From BM509 sp036396915 (GTDB taxonomy: Bacteria; Desulfobacterota; Desulfuromonadia; Desulfuromonadales; Geopsychrobacteraceae), in NCBI GenBank assembly GCA_036396915.1, contig DASWJX010000175.1, positions 1-12,944 on the forward strand: a stretch of DNA of 12,944 bases, written 5' to 3'. Both the position numbers and the translations under genes were made by a program. Of this stretch, positions 6,439-12,944 are shown piece by piece; within the stretch, counting starts at the first letter, position 1; the number at the start of each line of letters is the position of its first letter. A model generated the notes under the pieces. It did not search any database. It saw only the letters and a list, made by a program, of their open reading frames with translations, and had not been told where the DNA came from.

Positions 6439-6488
6439 TGCTTTCGCAAGAAAGCAAAATCGCAGAGGGCTAAGCCATCATTCTGTGA
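6429..6488. repeat. Small hairpin and 10-base direct duplication between mntP and aguA
   Basis: CATTCTGTGA, which includes the mntP stop codon (6429-6438), is repeated exactly at 6479-6488. Between the copies, TGCTTTC (6439-6445) pairs with GAAAGCA (6450-6456) around a GCAA tetraloop. The stretch CGCAGAGGGCTAAG (6461-6474) loosely resembles the reverse of the period-8 repeat at 114-137. The hairpin is too weak and lacks a T-run to be a clear terminator. Confidence 0.4.
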
Positions 6489-6501
6489 GCTTGAGAAAAC
6501 G

Positions 6502-7536
6502 ATGAACAGACACCTGCAACGCCGCTTCCCGGCCGAATGGGAAGAACAGGACGCCGTGCTGCTGGCCTGGCCCCATCACCGCTCGGATTGGGCGACACTG
6601 CTGAACGAGGCCGAACGGGTCTACGGCGAGATCATCGCCGCGATCCTGCGCCGGCAGACGGTGATCCTGACCACACCCGACCCCGCCGGCACCCGCGAAA
6701 CACTCGCCGCGGCGGGCATCGACAGCCCGCGGCTGAAACTGTACCAGCTGCCGAGCAACGACACCTGGGCGCGCGATTTCGGACCGCTCTGCGTCTTCGA
6801 GCGGGGCAAACCGCAGCTGCTCGATTTCACCTTCAACGGCTGGGGCAACAAATTTCCGGCCGACCTCGACAACCGGATCAGCGCCGGCCTGCAGCGCCTG
6901 GGCGCGTTTGGAGCCACCCCGCTGCGCGAGGAAGAGCTGGTTTTCGAAGGGGGCAGCATCGAAAGCGACGGACAGGGAACCCTGCTGACCACCAGCGACT
7001 GCCTGCTGGAGAAAAACCGCAATCCGCGGCTGAACCGGGAGCAACTTGATGCACTGCTGCGCGACAGGTTCGGTGCCCGGCAGGTCCTCTGGCTGGGGGC
7101 CGGCCGCCTCACCGGCGATGACACCGACAGCCACATCGACACCCTGGCCCGCTTCGCCCCGGAGCGGACCATCCTCTACCAGGGCTGCGACAACCCGGCC
7201 GACGAACACTACCGGCCGCTGCAGGAGATGGCCGCCCAGCTGGGCCGCTTTTGCGATCTGGACGGGCAGCCGTACCGCCTGCGCGAACTGCCCCTGCCGC
7301 AACCGATCCTGGCCGAGGAAGGCTACCGGCTGCCGGCCGGCTATGCCAATTTCCTGGTGATCAATGGTGCGGTGCTGGTCCCGACCTATAACGATCCGGC
7401 GGACCGGCAGGCGCTGGCGATCATCGGCGCAGCATTTCCGGGACGCGAGATTATCGGTATCGACTGCCGGACCCTGATCCGGCAGCATGGCTCGCTCCAC
7501 TGTGTCACCATGCAGATCCCGAAAGGAGTTTTGTAG
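6502..7536 (+). CDS. aguA: Agmatine deiminase
   Basis: This 344-residue cytosolic enzyme hydrolyses agmatine to N-carbamoylputrescine and ammonia, one step from arginine toward putrescine. It belongs to the guanidine-modifying (Porphyromonas-type deiminase, PF04371) superfamily. Expected catalytic elements are present: NDTWARDFGP at 86-95 with D92, EGGSIESDG at 149-157, HID at 211-213, and the C-terminal nucleophile C334 in GSLHC. The enzyme is slightly shorter than many AguA proteins but complete. The ATG at 6502 begins immediately before the conserved PAEWEEQDAVLLAWP block; the ribosome site is weak (GAG at 6493-6495). The stop codon touches the aguB start, and that pairing supports agmatine rather than protein arginine as the substrate. 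The arginine decarboxylase that would supply agmatine is not in this window. Confidence 0.94.
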   Translation: MNRHLQRRFPAEWEEQDAVLLAWPHHRSDWATLLNEAERVYGEIIAAILRRQTVILTTPDPAGTRETLAAAGIDSPRLKLYQLPSNDTWARDFGPLCVFERGKPQLLDFTFNGWGNKFPADLDNRISAGLQRLGAFGATPLREEELVFEGGSIESDGQGTLLTTSDCLLEKNRNPRLNREQLDALLRDRFGARQVLWLGAGRLTGDDTDSHIDTLARFAPERTILYQGCDNPADEHYRPLQEMAAQLGRFCDLDGQPYRLRELPLPQPILAEEGYRLPAGYANFLVINGAVLVPTYNDPADRQALAIIGAAFPGREIIGIDCRTLIRQHGSLHCVTMQIPKGVL

Positions 7537-8418
7537 ATGAAACAAATCACGGTCGGCCTGATCCAGCAGCAATGCAGCGATCAGTATCAGGAGAACCTGC
7601 AGCAGAGTATCAGCGCCGTCCGCCGGGCGGCCCAACAGGGCGCGCAGCTGGCGGTTCTGCAGGAACTGCATGGCAGTCGCTATTTCTGCCAGCAGGAGAA
7701 TCCCGACTGTTTCGACCTGGCCGAAACCATCCCCGGCCCGAGCAGCGATCGTTTTGCGCAGCTGGCCCGCGAGCTGGACATGGTCCTGGTGCTCTCCCTG
7801 TTCGAGCGCCGCGCCGCCGGGCTGCACCACAACACGGCCCTGGTGATCGAGCGGGACGGCACCATCGCCGGCCGCTACCGCAAGATGCACATCCCCGACG
7901 ATCCGGGCTACTACGAAAAGTTTTATTTCACCCCCGGCGACAACGATTTTCGACCGATCGAAACCTCGCTGGGCAAGCTGGGGCTGATGGTCTGCTGGGA
8001 TCAATGGTTCCCGGAAGGGGCGCGCCTGATGGCCCTGGCCGGCGCCGACCTGCTGATTTACCCGACGGCAATCGGCTGGGACCCGCGGGACGACCCCGCT
8101 GAACGGCAGAGGCAGCAACAGGCCTGGCAGATCGTGCAGCGCGGCCATGCGATCGCCAACGGTCTGCCGCTGATCGCGGTCAACCGGGTCGGTCATGAAC
8201 CGGATCCGGCAGGCGGGCCGGGGATCGATTTCTGGGGCTGCAGTTTTGCGGCGGGAAGCCAGGGGGAAATCCTGGCCGAGGCGGCGGCGGATCGGCAAGA
8301 GGTTCTCGTCGTCGAGCTCGATCTCGACCGCAGCGAGCAGGTCCGGCGCATCTGGCCGTTTCTGCGCGACCGGCGGATCGAGCACTACCGGGATCTGGCG
8401 AAACGCTTCCGGGATTGA
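7537..8418 (+). CDS. aguB: N-carbamoylputrescine amidase
   Basis: This 293-residue nitrilase-superfamily enzyme hydrolyses N-carbamoylputrescine to putrescine, CO2 and ammonia, completing the route begun by AguA. The Glu-Lys-Cys triad is visible: E43 in LQELH, K116 in YRKMHIPDD, and nucleophile C153 in VCWDQWFPE. The YRKMHIPDDPGYYEKFYF block and the DQWFPE sequence are characteristic of the AguB branch rather than other carbamoyl hydrolases. The ATG at 7537 follows the aguA TAG with no gap. A strong AAAGGAG (7522-7528) inside the end of aguA sits 8 bases upstream, so the pair is translationally linked. After the stop at 8418 come a repeat element and a bidirectional terminator. Confidence 0.96.
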   Translation: MKQITVGLIQQQCSDQYQENLQQSISAVRRAAQQGAQLAVLQELHGSRYFCQQENPDCFDLAETIPGPSSDRFAQLARELDMVLVLSLFERRAAGLHHNTALVIERDGTIAGRYRKMHIPDDPGYYEKFYFTPGDNDFRPIETSLGKLGLMVCWDQWFPEGARLMALAGADLLIYPTAIGWDPRDDPAERQRQQQAWQIVQRGHAIANGLPLIAVNRVGHEPDPAGGPGIDFWGCSFAAGSQGEILAEAAADRQEVLVVELDLDRSEQVRRIWPFLRDRRIEHYRDLAKRFRD

Positions 8419-8455
8419 CATAAGGTAACTAGTCGCCACGCTACCAAAGGTGGTT

Positions 8456-8526
8456 GTCATCCCCGATCGGTTTTGTCGGGGATCCATGCAAGATCTGGAT
8501 TCCGGCCAAAATCACGCCGGAATGAC
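8456..8526. repeat. Paired inverted-repeat element, copy B (complete)
   Basis: Two hairpin-forming arms stand in series. GTCATCCCCGA (8456-8466) pairs with TCGGGGAT (8476-8483), followed by CCATG. Then ATTCCGGC (8499-8506) pairs with GCCGGAAT (8516-8523), followed by GAC. The halves are themselves mirror images: one begins GTCATnCC and ends ATCCA, the other reads the reverse. Copy A at the left edge of the window has the same layout with different stem bases (CCCG/CGGG in place of CCGG/CCGG), a sign that pairing is conserved. The shared word GCTGAACAGTTAC follows at 8584-8596. The remaining bases of the 8419-8668 gap hold nothing else I can identify, apart from the terminator. Confidence 0.65.
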
Positions 8527-8608
8527 GCTGCGGGAGTTGCCTTCAGGCGCGATCATTCGCGGCCAAAACCGCTCCCGCATGGGGCTGAACAGTTACGTTC
8601 TGGTTATC

Positions 8609-8648
8609 AAAAAAGAGAGGCAAGCCATTACGCTTGCCTCTCTTTTTT
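8609..8648. terminator. Bidirectional Rho-independent terminator between aguB and metK
   Basis: Arm 8609-8625 (AAAAAAGAGAGGCAAGC) is the exact reverse complement of 8632-8648, around the loop CATTAC. The stem is 17 bp and is flanked by an A-run on the left and a T-run on the right, so it ends transcription of both convergent genes. It is the clearest terminator in the window. Confidence 0.93.
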
Positions 8649-8668
8649 GATTTTTATGTCGGTAAAAA

Positions 8669-9838
8669 TCAGATGCCGGCCCGGGACTTGAGCGATTCGA
8701 CCCGGTCGGTTCTCTCCCAGGTGAATTCCGGAAGTTCACGACCGAAATGGCCGTAGGCTGCCGTCTTGCGATAGATGGGACGCAGCAGGTCGAGCTGTTC
8801 GATAATCGCCGCCGGGCGCATGTCGAATTCCGCGCAGGCCACTTCGGCGATGCGGTCCGACGGAATCCGGCCGGTGCCGAAGGTGTTGATCATGACCGAA
8901 ACCGGAGCGGCAACCCCGATGGCGTAGGCCAGTTGCACCTCGCACTTGTCGGCCAGTCCGGCGGCGACAATATTCTTGGCCACGTAACGGGCCATGTAGG
9001 AGGCGCTGCGATCGACCTTGGAGGGATCCTTGCCGCTGAAGGCGCCGCCGCCGTGCGATCCGTGACCGCCGTAGGTATCGACGATGATCTTGCGACCGGT
9101 CAGGCCGCAGTCACCCATCGGGCCGCCGACCACGAAACGCCCGGTCGGGTTGATCAGAAAACGGGTCTTGGCGTCGAGCAGATGGCTCGGCAGCACCGGC
9201 TTGATCACCTCTTCGATGATCGCCTCTTCGATCCGGGCATGGGTCACGTCCGGCGTATGCTGGGAGGAGACCACGATGGTGTCGATCCGCACCGGCTGGT
9301 CGTCGACGTACTGAATCGAAACCTGCGACTTGCTGTCGGGGCGCAGGAAATCGAGCGTGCCGTCCTTGCGCACCGCAGCCAGCTTCTGGGTCAGCTTATG
9401 AGCAAAGGTGATCGGCATCGGCATCAGTTCCGGCGTCTCGTTGCAGGCGTAGCCGAACATCAGACCCTGGTCGCCGGCGCCCTGCTCCTTGTACAGACCT
9501 TCACCGGCGGTCACGCCCTGGGAGATGTCGGGGGACTGCTGATCGATCGAGGTCAGCACGGCGCAGGTTTCGTAATCGAAACCCATGGCCGAATCGTTGT
9601 AGCCGATCTCCTTGATCGTCTGGCGCACGATGGTGGGCAGATCGGCGTACGCGGTGGTGGTGATCTCTCCGGCGATCATCGCCATCCCGGTGGTCACCAG
9701 GGTTTCGCAGGCGACCCGGGCATGCTTGTCTTCGGACAGAATGGCGTCGAGGACAGCATCTGAGATCTGGTCGGCAACCTTGTCGGGATGCCCTTCACCT
9801 ACGGATTCCGAGGTGAAAAGAAAATCGGTCATAGCCAT
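8669..9838 (-). CDS. metK: S-adenosylmethionine synthase (methionine adenosyltransferase)
   Basis: This 389-residue cytosolic enzyme makes S-adenosylmethionine from methionine and ATP, the general methyl donor and also the precursor for spermidine synthesis. Signatures seen are the N-terminal ATP/metal site ESVGEGHPDK at 11-20, the methionine/ATP motif GAGDQGLMFGYA at 120-131, and the phosphate-binding loop GGGAFSGKDPSKVDRSA at 263-279. Length is normal. I chose the ATG at 9838 rather than the one two codons later because AAGGAAT lies 8 bases ahead of the first. A strong promoter at 9883-9912 gives a leader of about 37 bases with no room for a SAM riboswitch. It follows ptsI after 139 bases but looks independently transcribed. 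Confidence 0.98.
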   Translation of the reverse strand: MAMTDFLFTSESVGEGHPDKVADQISDAVLDAILSEDKHARVACETLVTTGMAMIAGEITTTAYADLPTIVRQTIKEIGYNDSAMGFDYETCAVLTSIDQQSPDISQGVTAGEGLYKEQGAGDQGLMFGYACNETPELMPMPITFAHKLTQKLAAVRKDGTLDFLRPDSKSQVSIQYVDDQPVRIDTIVVSSQHTPDVTHARIEEAIIEEVIKPVLPSHLLDAKTRFLINPTGRFVVGGPMGDCGLTGRKIIVDTYGGHGSHGGGAFSGKDPSKVDRSASYMARYVAKNIVAAGLADKCEVQLAYAIGVAAPVSVMINTFGTGRIPSDRIAEVACAEFDMRPAAIIEQLDLLRPIYRKTAAYGHFGRELPEFTWERTDRVESLKSRAGI

Positions 9839-9882
9839 TGCTTCTATTCCTTCCTGAGCTGAGTCGTTTCAAAAGAGTGCGC

Positions 9883-9912
9883 ATTGTAGTGGAAAACCGG
9901 AAAGCCTGTCAA
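9883..9912 (-). promoter_or_regulatory. Strong sigma-70 promoter for metK
   Basis: On the minus strand, a perfect TTGACA (9912-9907) and TACAAT (9888-9883, 5 of 6) are separated by 18 bases. This is the best promoter match in the window. It lies in the 139-base gap between ptsI and metK, with the start of transcription expected near 9876. Confidence 0.8.
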
Positions 9913-9977
9913 CGATCTGAATCGCCGTGGGCAACCGGACTTGCTGTCTTGGCAAAAACGTGCAGGATGGCCGGCCA

Positions 9978-11753
9978 TCAGATTTGCTTCTGTTCGAAAA
10001 TCTCCGGCAGCAGTCGGCACATTTCCCGCTCGATACAGGCCACGACCTCCTTGCCGGTCGGCAGCTCCCACAAGCGCTCCAGCAAAGCCTTGCCGTCGGC
10101 GCGGGTCAATTTCCGCAGAACCTGTTTGACGCGGGGCACGCAGGACGGATTCATCGACAGTTCGGTCAGTCCGAGCCCGAGCATAACCAGGGCATAGAGA
10201 GGTTCCGAGGCCATTTCTCCGCAGATGCTGACTTCGATCCGCGCTTCATGGGCGGCATCGCAAATCGCCTTGAGCGCCCGCAGGATGGCCGGATGCATCG
10301 GTTCGTAGAGATAGGCGACGTGCTCGTTGCCGCGATCCACGGCCAGACAGTACTGGATCAGGTCGTTGGTGCCGATCGAGAAAAAATCGACCTCTTTGGC
10401 CAGCAGGGGCGCGACCAGGACGGCGGACGGCGTTTCCACCATGATGCCGATGGGAATATCCTTGGCATAGGCAATCCCTTCGTGCTGCAGATCGCCGCGG
10501 ACCTCGTCGAGAATCCGCTTGCAGTCCCGAATTTCCGCAACCCCGCTGATCATCGGAAACATGATCCGCACCGTCCCGTTGACCGAGGCCCGTAATATGG
10601 CCCGCAACTGGGTCTTGAACAGCTTGACCTCGCGCAGCGAAAAGCGGATCGCGCGCAAGCCCATGGCCGGATTGGTCTCGTCTTCGAGACTCAGCTCCGA
10701 GACGATTTTGTCGCCGCCCAGATCGAGGGTTCTGATGGTCACCGAATGGGGCGCCATCCCCTTGAGCATGGCGCTGTAGGTGGCGACCTGCTCTTCCTCG
10801 CCCGGCGGTTCGGAACGATTCATGTAGAGAAACTCGGTCCGGTACAGGCCGACCCCCTCGACCCCGTACTTGAGGGCGGTCTGCACTTCCGATGTCGCTT
10901 CCAGGTTGCCCCGCAGGGAAACGGTAAAATGATCGCGGGTCGTGGCCGGCAGCGCGCGGTCGCTCAGCAGGTCGCGCTCCTGATATTCATAGGCCTGCTT
11001 GCGCTGCAGATATTCCTTGAAGGTCGCCTCGGACGGATTGAGGACCACCACCCCCGAGCTGCCGTCGATAATGGCCGGCATTTCATTCTCGACAACGCTG
11101 GTCACGGTTTCCAGGCCGACAACGGCCGGGATTTCCAGCGAGCGGGCCAGAATTGCGGTATGCGAGGTCCGCCCCCCGCGGTCGGTGACAAAGCCGAGGA
11201 TGTTCCCCTTGTCGATCTGGATGGTGTCGGCGGGGGACAGGTCGTGGGCCGCGACCAGGGTCTTCTTGCCGGCTTCTCCCAGCGTCCGGTCCTGCTCTCC
11301 GGCCAGGATCCGCAGCAGCCGATCGCCCACGGCATCGACATCGGAACGGCGATCCCGCAGATATTCGTCCTCGATGCTGTCGAACATCCGCCGCAGCTTG
11401 CCGAGCGTCCGGTTCAGGGCGCCTTCGGCGTTGATCAGTTGCTTGATTTCGGCGACCGTCTGCTGCACCAGCATCTCATCTTCGAGGATCAGCAGATGGG
11501 TATCGAGGATATAGAGATGCTCGCGCAGGTGGGGTTTGCTGGCGACCCGCTCCTTGACGCGGCGCAACTGGAGCTTGGCCTGCTCAAGGGCAAGAGCAAA
11601 CCGCTCGAGCTCGCTTTCCACCTCGTCGGCCTCGATCCGCCATTCCGTCGCTCCGGCCTGGCGATTGATCAGGCATATCTTACCGATAGCGATCCCCGGG
11701 GAAACGCCTATGCCGACCAGATAGGTATCCGGGCTGATTTCAGTCTTCCCCAA
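9978..11753 (-). CDS. ptsI: PTS enzyme I (phosphoenolpyruvate-protein phosphotransferase)
   Basis: This 591-residue cytosolic kinase takes phosphate from phosphoenolpyruvate and passes it to HPr, the first step of the PTS relay. Domains in order: an N-terminal HPr-binding and phosphohistidine part with the active-site H198 in GGRTSHTAILARS, then a C-terminal PEP-binding barrel. The barrel has RTEF at 305-308, GTNDLIQY at 461-468 and catalytic C511 in SICGEMASEP. Nothing essential is missing and the length is typical. The start is a TTG at 11753, overlapping the end of ptsH by 14 bases. GAGGA 5 bases upstream supports it, and no other ATG, GTG or TTG lies between it and the conserved VGIGVSPG block. 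A 14-base palindrome (9966-9979) covers the stop codon, but no clear terminator follows. Confidence 0.97.
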   Translation of the reverse strand: MGKTEISPDTYLVGIGVSPGIAIGKICLINRQAGATEWRIEADEVESELERFALALEQAKLQLRRVKERVASKPHLREHLYILDTHLLILEDEMLVQQTVAEIKQLINAEGALNRTLGKLRRMFDSIEDEYLRDRRSDVDAVGDRLLRILAGEQDRTLGEAGKKTLVAAHDLSPADTIQIDKGNILGFVTDRGGRTSHTAILARSLEIPAVVGLETVTSVVENEMPAIIDGSSGVVVLNPSEATFKEYLQRKQAYEYQERDLLSDRALPATTRDHFTVSLRGNLEATSEVQTALKYGVEGVGLYRTEFLYMNRSEPPGEEEQVATYSAMLKGMAPHSVTIRTLDLGGDKIVSELSLEDETNPAMGLRAIRFSLREVKLFKTQLRAILRASVNGTVRIMFPMISGVAEIRDCKRILDEVRGDLQHEGIAYAKDIPIGIMVETPSAVLVAPLLAKEVDFFSIGTNDLIQYCLAVDRGNEHVAYLYEPMHPAILRALKAICDAAHEARIEVSICGEMASEPLYALVMLGLGLTELSMNPSCVPRVKQVLRKLTRADGKALLERLWELPTGKEVVACIEREMCRLLPEIFEQKQI

Positions 11754-12006
11754 AGCCGTCCTCGATCAGTTCGGCGATCGTGTTCATCGCCTGCTCTTCA
11801 TCACTGCCGTCGACAGCGATGGAAACCAACGTGCCTTTCGGTGCGGCCAGCAGCAGAATGCCCATGATGCTTTTGCCGTTGACCTCGATATCTTCCTTGT
11901 ACAGGGTGACCTCCGCGGCAAACTTGTTGGCTGTCTGCACCAGCTGGGCCGCGGCCCGGGCGTGTAAGCCCAGACGATTGATAATGGTGAAATCCCGCCT
12001 GATCAT
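11740..12006 (-). CDS. ptsH: PTS phosphocarrier protein HPr
   Basis: This 88-residue cytosolic protein carries phosphate from enzyme I to EIIA domains. The phosphorylated H15 sits in the canonical LGLHARAAA block. S46 in NGKSIMGI is the site used by HPr kinase/phosphorylase in organisms that have one, so HprK control is plausible, though that gene is not in the window. The ATG at 12006 gives a standard-length HPr and has AAGGG (12015-12019) 8 bases upstream; the open frame continues 20 codons further but overlaps the EIID end. The stop overlaps the ptsI start, and EIID ends only 19 bases upstream. The four genes therefore form one transcription unit. Confidence 0.97.
   Translation of the reverse strand: MIRRDFTIINRLGLHARAAAQLVQTANKFAAEVTLYKEDIEVNGKSIMGILLLAAPKGTLVSIAVDGSDEEQAMNTIAELIEDGFGED
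11759..11763 (-). promoter_or_regulatory. Ribosome binding site deciding the ptsI TTG start
   Basis: GAGGA on the minus strand lies inside the last codons of ptsH, 5 bases before the TTG at 11753. Its position supports translation of ptsI coupled to that of ptsH. Confidence 0.6.
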
Positions 12007-12025
12007 CGTTGCTTCCCTTCCGCTA

Positions 12026-12793
12026 TCATGACCACCCCGCCGGAACGATCCCGAGCAGGCTGACACAGAGGATTACTACCGTTGTCGCCAGCGCCAGCAT
12101 GACCGTGGAAATCCCCTTGCGGGCAGCCAGGCCGAGCAGAATAACCAGCGGAATCGCCAGGAAGCCGAGGCCCTTGGGCAATTCCGCAACCTGCAACTGC
12201 TGAAATACCAGAAAGGCGCCGACGCCGCCGAGCAGCACGACTGCCGTCTCCTTGGTGCGGATGGCCCAGTCCGGCAAGCGGTGGCGCTGCAGGAACTCCG
12301 TCGAGCGCAGCCCGTTCCGATAGCCGTGCATAAAGCCGAAAATGCGAAACCAGAACGGCAGCAGATTGAACAACACCAGGAAAATCAACGGCGCCAGAGC
12401 AATCCCCTTGGCCGCGAACAGCAGGGCAATGCCGGCGACCAGGGGGCGCAAACCGCCCCAGAACAGAGCGTCACCGACCGCTGCGTAGGGTGCGGCGACC
12501 GTCTCCTTGAATTCCTGAATAGCCACCGGCAGAACCTGACCCCGGCTGCGCTCCTCTTCCAGCTTCAGCACCGCCCCGGCAACCGAAGGCGCCAGGTAGG
12601 GGTGGGTATTGAAGTAGCCTGCGTATTCGCGGCTGACCTCGCGCAGCTGTTCACCGCGATAGAGTTTTTGCAGCGCCGGATAGAGGGCAAAGAAGAAACC
12701 GAGCCCCTGCAGGCGTTCAAAACTCCAGCTGCCCTGCAGCAAAAACAGGCGCAACCAGACGCGCAACCGGGTCCATGCCGACAAGTGCATCAT
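12026..12793 (-). CDS. PTS mannose/fructose/sorbose-family EIID component
   Basis: This membrane subunit of a mannose-class PTS permease (Pfam PF03613 type) has 255 residues. It works with EIIC in the inner membrane. Family motifs are seen in order: ERLQGLGFFFALYP at 26-39, FNTHPYL at 61-67, LEEER at 78-82 and GDALFWGGLRP at 107-117. Hydrophobic segments follow at about 118-150, 183-198, 207-223 and 229-250. It is a little shorter than sugar-transporting EIID proteins, and the usual GPLAGIGD reads APYAAVGD. I chose the ATG at 12793, whose A is shared with the TGA of the upstream EIIC gene (TGATG); the next codon is also ATG, and GTG codons at 12796 and 12805 are less likely. Substrate cannot be told from the sequence. 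Confidence 0.9.
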   Translation of the reverse strand: MMHLSAWTRLRVWLRLFLLQGSWSFERLQGLGFFFALYPALQKLYRGEQLREVSREYAGYFNTHPYLAPSVAGAVLKLEEERSRGQVLPVAIQEFKETVAAPYAAVGDALFWGGLRPLVAGIALLFAAKGIALAPLIFLVLFNLLPFWFRIFGFMHGYRNGLRSTEFLQRHRLPDWAIRTKETAVVLLGGVGAFLVFQQLQVAELPKGLGFLAIPLVILLGLAARKGISTVMLALATTVVILCVSLLGIVPAGWS

Positions 12794-12944
12794 CACACCA
12801 GCCACAGCAGCAGGAACGCCATCCCGAAAGAGGCGCTGAACAAGGTCAGCGCCCGGCTGACATTGACTGTTCCTAAAATCACGGCAATGCCGACCAGCGG
12901 CAGAGCGAGACGAATCCAGCCGGCGGAGTGATCCAGTCCCGACA
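12793..12944 (-). CDS. C-terminal end of a PTS EIIC component (partial)
   Basis: The last 49 codons of a gene run in from the right edge. They read SGLDHSAGWIRLALPL, continue as alternating hydrophobic segments, and end in LLLWLV just before TGA at 12795-12793. This is a membrane-protein C-terminus. Its position directly before EIID, overlapping at TGATG, is where mannose-family operons place EIIC. The family call rests on that context and hydrophobicity, not on a recognised motif in the short piece. The rest of the gene, and any EIIA or EIIB, would lie outside the window. Confidence 0.65.
   Translation of the reverse strand, partial: SGLDHSAGWIRLALPLVGIAVILGTVNVSRALTLFSASFGMAFLLLWLV

Noticed and set aside
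6478..8487. 669-codon open frame on the minus strand opposite aguA and aguB
   Set aside because: Spans two clearly coding genes with intact catalytic residues; no domain or signal in the minus-strand product.
8747..9763. 338-codon open frame on the plus strand opposite metK
   Set aside because: Shadow of metK codon bias.
9839..9882. SAM riboswitch upstream of metK
   Set aside because: The promoter at 9883-9912 leaves a leader of about 37 bases, too short for any known SAM riboswitch class.
9966..9979. Palindrome GATGGCCGGCCATC at the ptsI stop codon as a terminator
   Set aside because: Stem of only about 5 bp, and the downstream T-run is 10 or more bases away; more likely chance in GC-rich DNA.
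10746..11867. 373-codon open frame on the plus strand opposite ptsI and ptsH
   Set aside because: Crosses the ptsI/ptsH boundary antisense, no motif.

Overview
The window is a GC-rich stretch of ordinary-looking chromosome. It most resembles a Desulfuromonadales (Geobacter, Desulfuromonas or Pelobacter type) deltaproteobacterium. The reasons are a secreted cytochrome with 13 canonical and two expanded haem-binding motifs, a sigma-54 response regulator beside it, and a mannose-family PTS remnant run by HPr and EI. The organism call is inference; no rRNA or marker gene is present. I see no tRNA, rRNA, CRISPR array, transposase or phage gene.

Left part, minus strand (4480 to 167): a YhiN/HI0933-family flavoprotein, then an NtrC-type response regulator without a visible kinase, then the multihaem cytochrome c. 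A good sigma-70-like promoter precedes the flavoprotein, and a weaker one lies between it and the regulator. The regulator and cytochrome are 46 bases apart and probably co-transcribed. A 745-base gene-free region (4481-5225) follows, built largely from short internally periodic repeats in direct and inverted copies.

Middle part, plus strand (5226 to 8418): a PpiB-type cyclophilin ending in a 21-bp hairpin, the manganese exporter MntP with its own candidate promoter, then aguA and aguB, which touch end to end. AguA and AguB turn agmatine into putrescine through N-carbamoylputrescine. A paired inverted-repeat element (a second, truncated copy lies at the left edge of the window) and a near-ideal bidirectional terminator separate aguB from the convergent metK.

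Right part, minus strand (12944 to 8669): the C-terminus of a PTS EIIC, then EIID, HPr and EI, tightly packed (TGATG overlap, 19-base gap, 14-base overlap), then metK with its own strong TTGACA/TACAAT promoter. The PTS genes probably continue past the right edge; in this group such a module is more likely regulatory than a broad sugar-uptake system (inference).

No clearly new protein system is visible. The least explained material is non-coding: several different period-8 to period-10 'phrase' repeats that share a common tail sequence, and the two-copy paired-hairpin element. Long open frames antisense to the real genes are GC-rich shadows and are not annotated.
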